NCBI GenBank assembly: GCA_000585075.1
Contig: JEMY01000057.1
Coordinates: 1-64,000, forward strand
Reading direction: 5' to 3'
From: Candidatus Accumulibacter regalis
GTDB lineage: Bacteria; Pseudomonadota; Gammaproteobacteria; Burkholderiales; Rhodocyclaceae
Length of the DNA: 64,000 bases
The notes beneath the pieces are model-generated. The model searched no databases. It saw only the letters and a program-made list of their open reading frames with translations, and had not been told where the DNA came from. The first letter of the stretch is position 1. Each line of letters starts with the position of its first letter. The translations under genes and the position numbers were made by a program. Below, in pieces: positions 59,254 to 64,000 of this stretch.

Positions 59254-59802
59254 GTGCACCTCAACGCACTGCTTCCACGCCACCCGGTTCCTGCCCTCAA
59301 CGTTCCGCTGACCTCCGGCGGACGTTTCGTGCTCGGCGCGTCGCCGGCCGAGCACTTCGATCTGCTGGTTTTCTATCGCGGGCTGCATTGCCCGATCTGT
59401 GCCAAATACCTGCTCGAGCTCGAGCGCCTGGCGCCCGAATTCTCGTCGCGTGGCGTGCAGATCGTCGCGGTGAGCAGTGACGGCGAGGAACGTGGCCGGC
59501 AAATGGCCGAGAAAGTGGCTGCCCGGGGCGTGCAATTTGCCTATGGCCTGAGCCTGCGCAGCGCGCGCCAGTGGGGCCTGTACATCAGCACCTCGCGCGG
59601 CCAGACGTCGATCGGGATCGACGAACCCGGGCTGTTCAGCGAACCCGCCGTCTTCCTGGTTCGCCCGGACGGAACGCTGTACTACGGAGCGGTTCAGACG
59701 ATGCCCTTCGCGCGTCCGCAGTTCCAGGATCTGCTCGGCGCCGTCGACTTTGCGATCAGCAAGGATTACCCGGCGCGTGGCGAATACACCGGCGAAGTCT
59801 AG
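59254..59802 (+). CDS. Redoxin/AhpC-TSA family peroxiredoxin-like protein
   Basis: LLVFYRGLHCPICAKYLLELERLAPEFSSRGVQIVAVSSD; GTG start. Confidence 0.85.
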   Translation: MHLNALLPRHPVPALNVPLTSGGRFVLGASPAEHFDLLVFYRGLHCPICAKYLLELERLAPEFSSRGVQIVAVSSDGEERGRQMAEKVAARGVQFAYGLSLRSARQWGLYISTSRGQTSIGIDEPGLFSEPAVFLVRPDGTLYYGAVQTMPFARPQFQDLLGAVDFAISKDYPARGEYTGEV

Positions 59803-59823
59803 GAAGTCGGGGAGGACTCGTCG

Positions 59824-61212
59824 CTAACCGGCGCCGGAGAGTCGCCGGAGCACCTCTTGGCGCGGGAAAAGAACGACCAGCGCGTCTACCGACGGCGTTT
59901 GCTCCTGGCCGGTAAGCAGCACCCGCAGGGGCATCGCCAGCTTCGGCATTTTCAGGCCGTGGGCGGCGACGCTCTGCTTAATCAAGGCGCCGATCGCCGC
60001 CGCTTCCCAGGCGATGTCCGGCAGTCCGGCGACGAAGTCGGCCAGCGCCGGCAACGCTTCCGGCGTCAGATGCTTGGCCCGGAGTTCTGCTTTCGGCGCG
60101 ATGTCGACGTAGAACACTTCAGCCGCGTCGGCCAGCTCGTTGAGGTTGGCGACACGCTCCTGGTACAGGGTAACGATCGCTGGCAGCGAAGGCGTCGCGC
60201 TGACCGTCACGCCACGCGCCTGCAGACGCGGCAGCACCAGGGCCGCCAGTCGCGCTGCATCGGCGCGCTTGAGATAGTGCGCGTTGAGCCAGTTGAGTTT
60301 CTCGGTGTTGAACTGCGCCGCCGACGGCGTGATGTGGTCGAGGTCGAACCACGCGCAGAACTGCGCCATCGAGAAGATTTCTTCATCGCCGTGCGACCAG
60401 CCCAGGCGCGCCAGATAGTTGAGCACGGCTTCCGGCAGGTAGCCTTCGTCGTCGTACTGCATGACGCTGACCGCACCGTGGCGCTTGGACAGTTTTTGCC
60501 CATCGTCGCCAAGGATCATCGACAGGTGTGCGTACTGTGGCACCTGCACGCCCAGCGCCCGCAGGATGTTGATCTGCCGCGGAGTGTTATTGACGTGGTC
60601 GTCGCCGCGAATGACGTGCGTGATGCCCATATCGAAGTCATCGACGACGACACAGAAGTTGTACGTCGGCGTGCCATCGGCACGGGCGATGACCAGATCG
60701 TCGAGTTCGGCGTTGGCGATTTCGATACGCCCCTTGACCAGGTCGTCCCAGGCGACGACGCCGTCGCCCGGATTGCGGAAACGCACGGCCGGCGATACGC
60801 CAGCCGGTGGCGGCGGCAGGACCTTCCCCGGCTCGGGCCGCCAGGCACCGTTGTAACGCGCCTTCAGCCCTTGCGCGCGCTGCTCCTCGCGCAGGCGATC
60901 GAGTTCCTCGGGCGCCATGTAGCAATGGTAGGCCGTGCCGGCGGCGAGCATCTCTTCGATCACGGCCTGGTAGCGGGCCATCCGCTGCGTCTGATAGAAC
61001 GGCCCTTCGTCGTGTTTGAGGCCGAGCCAGTTCATGCCGTCAAGAATCGCCTGCACGGCTTCCGGTGTCGAACGCGCCAGGTCGGTATCCTCGATACGCA
61101 GGATGAAACTGCCGCCATGGCGGCGGGCAAAGGCCCACGAGAAGAGCGCGGTGCGCGCGCCGCCAATGTGCAGGAAACCGGTCGGGGAAGGAGCAAAGCG
61201 GGTACGGATCAT
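59824..61212 (-). CDS. gltX: Glutamyl-tRNA synthetase
   Basis: [37 protein letters not shown] (KMSKS-like). Confidence 0.95.
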   Translation of the reverse strand: MIRTRFAPSPTGFLHIGGARTALFSWAFARRHGGSFILRIEDTDLARSTPEAVQAILDGMNWLGLKHDEGPFYQTQRMARYQAVIEEMLAAGTAYHCYMAPEELDRLREEQRAQGLKARYNGAWRPEPGKVLPPPPAGVSPAVRFRNPGDGVVAWDDLVKGRIEIANAELDDLVIARADGTPTYNFCVVVDDFDMGITHVIRGDDHVNNTPRQINILRALGVQVPQYAHLSMILGDDGQKLSKRHGAVSVMQYDDEGYLPEAVLNYLARLGWSHGDEEIFSMAQFCAWFDLDHITPSAAQFNTEKLNWLNAHYLKRADAARLAALVLPRLQARGVTVSATPSLPAIVTLYQERVANLNELADAAEVFYVDIAPKAELRAKHLTPEALPALADFVAGLPDIAWEAAAIGALIKQSVAAHGLKMPKLAMPLRVLLTGQEQTPSVDALVVLFPRQEVLRRLSGAG

Positions 61213-61374
61213 GATGACGGGTCGCAGTCTGGCAAAGCGCCCATTCTAGACCAGACGCCGGTAGCGAATCCCTTGTCGCTCCGCTTTCAGCTGCTTCCCG
61301 CCCGCAAAGCACGCTCGACCCAGGCCGGATCGGCGCCTCCCTTCACGGCCGCAGCGTCGCCGACGGGCAGGCTT

Positions 61375-64000
61375 TCAGCCGCGCCTTCCCCCGTCGTGAA
61401 AGCGAATGAAGTTCCGCCCGGCCTGCTTCGCCTCATACATTGCCGCATCGGCCCACTGCAGGATCTCGTCGCGGCTGGCTTGATGACCGATGAACAGAGC
61501 GACGCCAATGCTCGCCGAGCACTGGTGGGTAATCGTTGTTTCGGCCTTCGCGTCGGACTTGATGGTCAGTCGATACTCTTCCAGCAGGGCAAGACGAATT
61601 TTCTCCGCGATGGTGGCGGCTTTGTCCACCGCCTCGGCCCTGTCCGCAGCCAGCTCGCTGATCATCACCACGAACTCGTCGCCACCAAAGCGGGCGACCG
61701 TGTCCACCTCGCGGACACAGCTCTTCAGCCGCGCCGCCGCCTCGACCAGGAGGATATCGCCGACGACGTGCCCATGGGCATCGTTCAGGGGCTTGAAGTT
61801 GTCCAGGTCGACGAACATCACCGCGCCGTGGCAGGGTATCCGCGAACTTGCGGCCATGGTCTGGTCCAGACGATCGTCGAGCAGGCGCCGGTTGGGCAGC
61901 GCCGTCAGCGGATCATGAAACGCCAGTTGGCGCACCCTCTCCTCGGCATACTTGCGTTCAGTGATTTCCCTGCTGACGCCGAAATAGCCGACGATCGCGC
62001 CGCGCGCGTCGCGTTCGGGGGTGGACAGGACCTCCAGCCAGATCAGCCTGCCGTCCCGGCAGCGCTGCGGCAGTTCGAAGCGGCTGATCCTGGTTCTTAC
62101 GCCGTTCCGCTCGGCTTCCGCGCGCACCGCTTGCTTGGCCTTGAGAATGGCGATTCCCTCGGCGGTCAACACCTCGGTCACGTGCCGCCCGATCACCTCC
62201 TCGGCCTTGTAGCCGCGCAAGCGTTCATCCGCCGGGCTGATATAGGTGAAGCGATGATCGCGGTCCTGTCGCCAGACAATGTCGGAAATATTCTCGGTCA
62301 GCAGGCGGAAATGCGCTTCGCTGGTACGCAGCCGCTCGGCAGCGAGATTTCGCTCGATGGCGATGCTGGCCAGACGGGCGGACTGCTCGATCAGCTCGAC
62401 ATGCGCAGCGCTCGGGCTGTGCGCGTGCCGATGATAGAGGGCGAAGGTGCCGAGAACCTTGCCAGACGATGAACGAATCGGTTCCGACCAGCACGAGCCA
62501 AGTCCGGCCTTGGCCGCCAGCTCCCGCGCACGCTCCCAGTAGCGATGACTGGCGATGTCTTCGACGATGACCCGCTGACCGGTGAACGCGGCCGTTCCGC
62601 AGGAACCGGCTCCGGCGCGGATTTTCATGCCGTTGACGGCAGCGTTGAAGGCCTCGGGCAAGCTCGGCGCCGCGCCGGTGGTGAGGCGCATGCCTTCCTT
62701 GTCCACCAGGAGAATGCTGCACAGCATTCCCGGATTGAGCTCCTCGACGCCCTGCGCCAGCGCTTCGAGAAGGCCGCGCAACAGCTCGCCTTCGGCCAGC
62801 AGTTGCAGAATACGGCTGCGAAACTGCTCGTATTGCTCGGCCCGTTTGAGGGCGGTGATGTCGGTATGGGTGATCACCACGCCGCTCTCGACGTCGGTCC
62901 CCAGAGGCATCACGGCCATCGAGAACCAGCGCCGTTCCTCCGCCGAGTGGCAGGCATATTCGAGGCTGAAGGAGGGCAAACGGCGCTCAAGAACCGACTC
63001 GATCCCGCGCCGGGCCTTGCTTGCTTCGTCGGCCTGGCCCTCAGCGTCGAGGTCGCAAAAAGCGAGGTAATTCCCGCCGACGTCGGTATTCGCCGGCAGC
63101 TGCCCGGACTTTCCGCTGTTTTCCCATGAAAACCGCCGCCAGCGCTTGTTGACCGCTCGGATGACGCCACGACGGTCGAGGACAACGATTTCGGCAGCCA
63201 TGGAATTAAGGATGACGTTCTTGAAGGCTTCGCTTTCCTGTAGTGCTTTCTCCCGACTTCCCAGGGTTTTCAGGAGGGCATTGAAGCCGGCAATCAGTTC
63301 GCCGACTTCGTCCTCGCGGCTGATTGGCAGCAACGGCGGGGGCCGCTGAGTCTCCGACAGGCTGGACAGCATTTTCGCAGCCGAAAGCATCGGGGCAAGC
63401 TCGCGGCCCAGTATCCACCAGGTCGCGGCGGCGGCCAGCATGGAGAGGAGTAATGCAGCCAGGAACATGCGCTGCTGCATGCCGTGAATCGGCGCAAAGG
63501 CCTCGGCGGTCGGAAGCACGGCTACCATCTCCCAACCGGAAACGGGAATTCGCTTGGCCGAGGTGAGGACTTCGGAGCCGCCGCTGGTGACAGCGACGGC
63601 GGGGCCCTCGAAACCTGCGACCAGGCGATCGACGGTCGGATCGACGCCTGGCGGCGGCAGGTGGCCGATGACGTGGTCCCTGTCGGTAGCGGTGATGATC
63701 TGCCGGTCATGCGGCGCAACGAGAAGGTAACCACCCGTCCTGCCGTAGCGGCTGTCGGTAAAACGGTCGAGGAAACTCGCCAGGGCCAGATTGACGACCC
63801 CACTCACGGCGCCAATGACTTTGCCGCCGGGTTCTCGAATGGGAACGGTCATGCCAAAAACGGGCACCGGTAGCTGCTTTCCCATCACCGGCCGGCTGAT
63901 GGTCGATTTTCCCTCCTGCAGCGCAGCGGCGACGCTGTCGATGTCCATGTAATTTAGACTCAGCCGCCCTGACGGGGGAGGAAATTCGGCAACAGCCGTA
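61375..64000 (-). CDS. Cache-HAMP-GAF-PAS-GGDEF sensor diguanylate cyclase (N-terminus cut by the window edge)
   Basis: LNYMDIDSVAAALQEGKSTISRPVMGK Cache region with open frame to base 64000; REVDTVARFGGDEFVVMIS. Confidence 0.88.
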   Translation of the reverse strand, partial: TAVAEFPPPSGRLSLNYMDIDSVAAALQEGKSTISRPVMGKQLPVPVFGMTVPIREPGGKVIGAVSGVVNLALASFLDRFTDSRYGRTGGYLLVAPHDRQIITATDRDHVIGHLPPPGVDPTVDRLVAGFEGPAVAVTSGGSEVLTSAKRIPVSGWEMVAVLPTAEAFAPIHGMQQRMFLAALLLSMLAAAATWWILGRELAPMLSAAKMLSSLSETQRPPPLLPISREDEVGELIAGFNALLKTLGSREKALQESEAFKNVILNSMAAEIVVLDRRGVIRAVNKRWRRFSWENSGKSGQLPANTDVGGNYLAFCDLDAEGQADEASKARRGIESVLERRLPSFSLEYACHSAEERRWFSMAVMPLGTDVESGVVITHTDITALKRAEQYEQFRSRILQLLAEGELLRGLLEALAQGVEELNPGMLCSILLVDKEGMRLTTGAAPSLPEAFNAAVNGMKIRAGAGSCGTAAFTGQRVIVEDIASHRYWERARELAAKAGLGSCWSEPIRSSSGKVLGTFALYHRHAHSPSAAHVELIEQSARLASIAIERNLAAERLRTSEAHFRLLTENISDIVWRQDRDHRFTYISPADERLRGYKAEEVIGRHVTEVLTAEGIAILKAKQAVRAEAERNGVRTRISRFELPQRCRDGRLIWLEVLSTPERDARGAIVGYFGVSREITERKYAEERVRQLAFHDPLTALPNRRLLDDRLDQTMAASSRIPCHGAVMFVDLDNFKPLNDAHGHVVGDILLVEAAARLKSCVREVDTVARFGGDEFVVMISELAADRAEAVDKAATIAEKIRLALLEEYRLTIKSDAKAETTITHQCSASIGVALFIGHQASRDEILQWADAAMYEAKQAGRNFIRFHDGGRRG

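Noticed and set aside
59857-62472. 871-aa ORF antisense to gltX and the GGDEF sensor gene
   Set aside because: Spans two genuine minus-strand genes and their intergenic gap; His/Arg/Gln-rich shadow translation

Overview
GC-rich bacterial chromosomal window with protein content and gene order typical of Betaproteobacteria. A Rhodocyclales / Ca. Accumulibacter-like source is my inference and was not tested. Most of the window is housekeeping or envelope functions: truC, murA, an mlaFEDACB-type lipid transport operon with yadG/yadH-like ABC genes and a bolA/ibaG-like gene, kdsD-lptC-lptA, gltX, citrate synthase, hrpA, a Kef-type antiporter, ZntB and tRNA-Val(CAC). There is also PHA/acyl-CoA metabolism: two phasins, a fused acyl-CoA mutase of IcmF type and a CoA-transferase. 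The most notable region is about 26.5-44.4 kb. It is a compact MSHA-like type IV pilus locus (secretin, ExeA-SPOR ATPase, TPR protein, MshE ATPase, MshG platform, PilM/N/O/P-like proteins, prepilins). A sigma54-type response regulator with GAFTGA lies at one end, and a membrane histidine kinase plus major prepilin lie at the other, with a class III adenylate cyclase inside. A strong -24/-12 (sigma54-like) promoter and a cluster of inverted repeats sit in the kinase/pilin intergenic region. Other points of interest are a FeeM-like N-acyltransferase fused to a degenerate PilZ-like domain, a RoxA-like di-heme cytochrome, a consensus sigma70 promoter before the first phasin, and a doubly coupled 26-codon micro-ORF between kdsD and lptC. 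No CRISPR array, rRNA, transposase or prophage was seen. All product calls come from reading motifs, with no database search.
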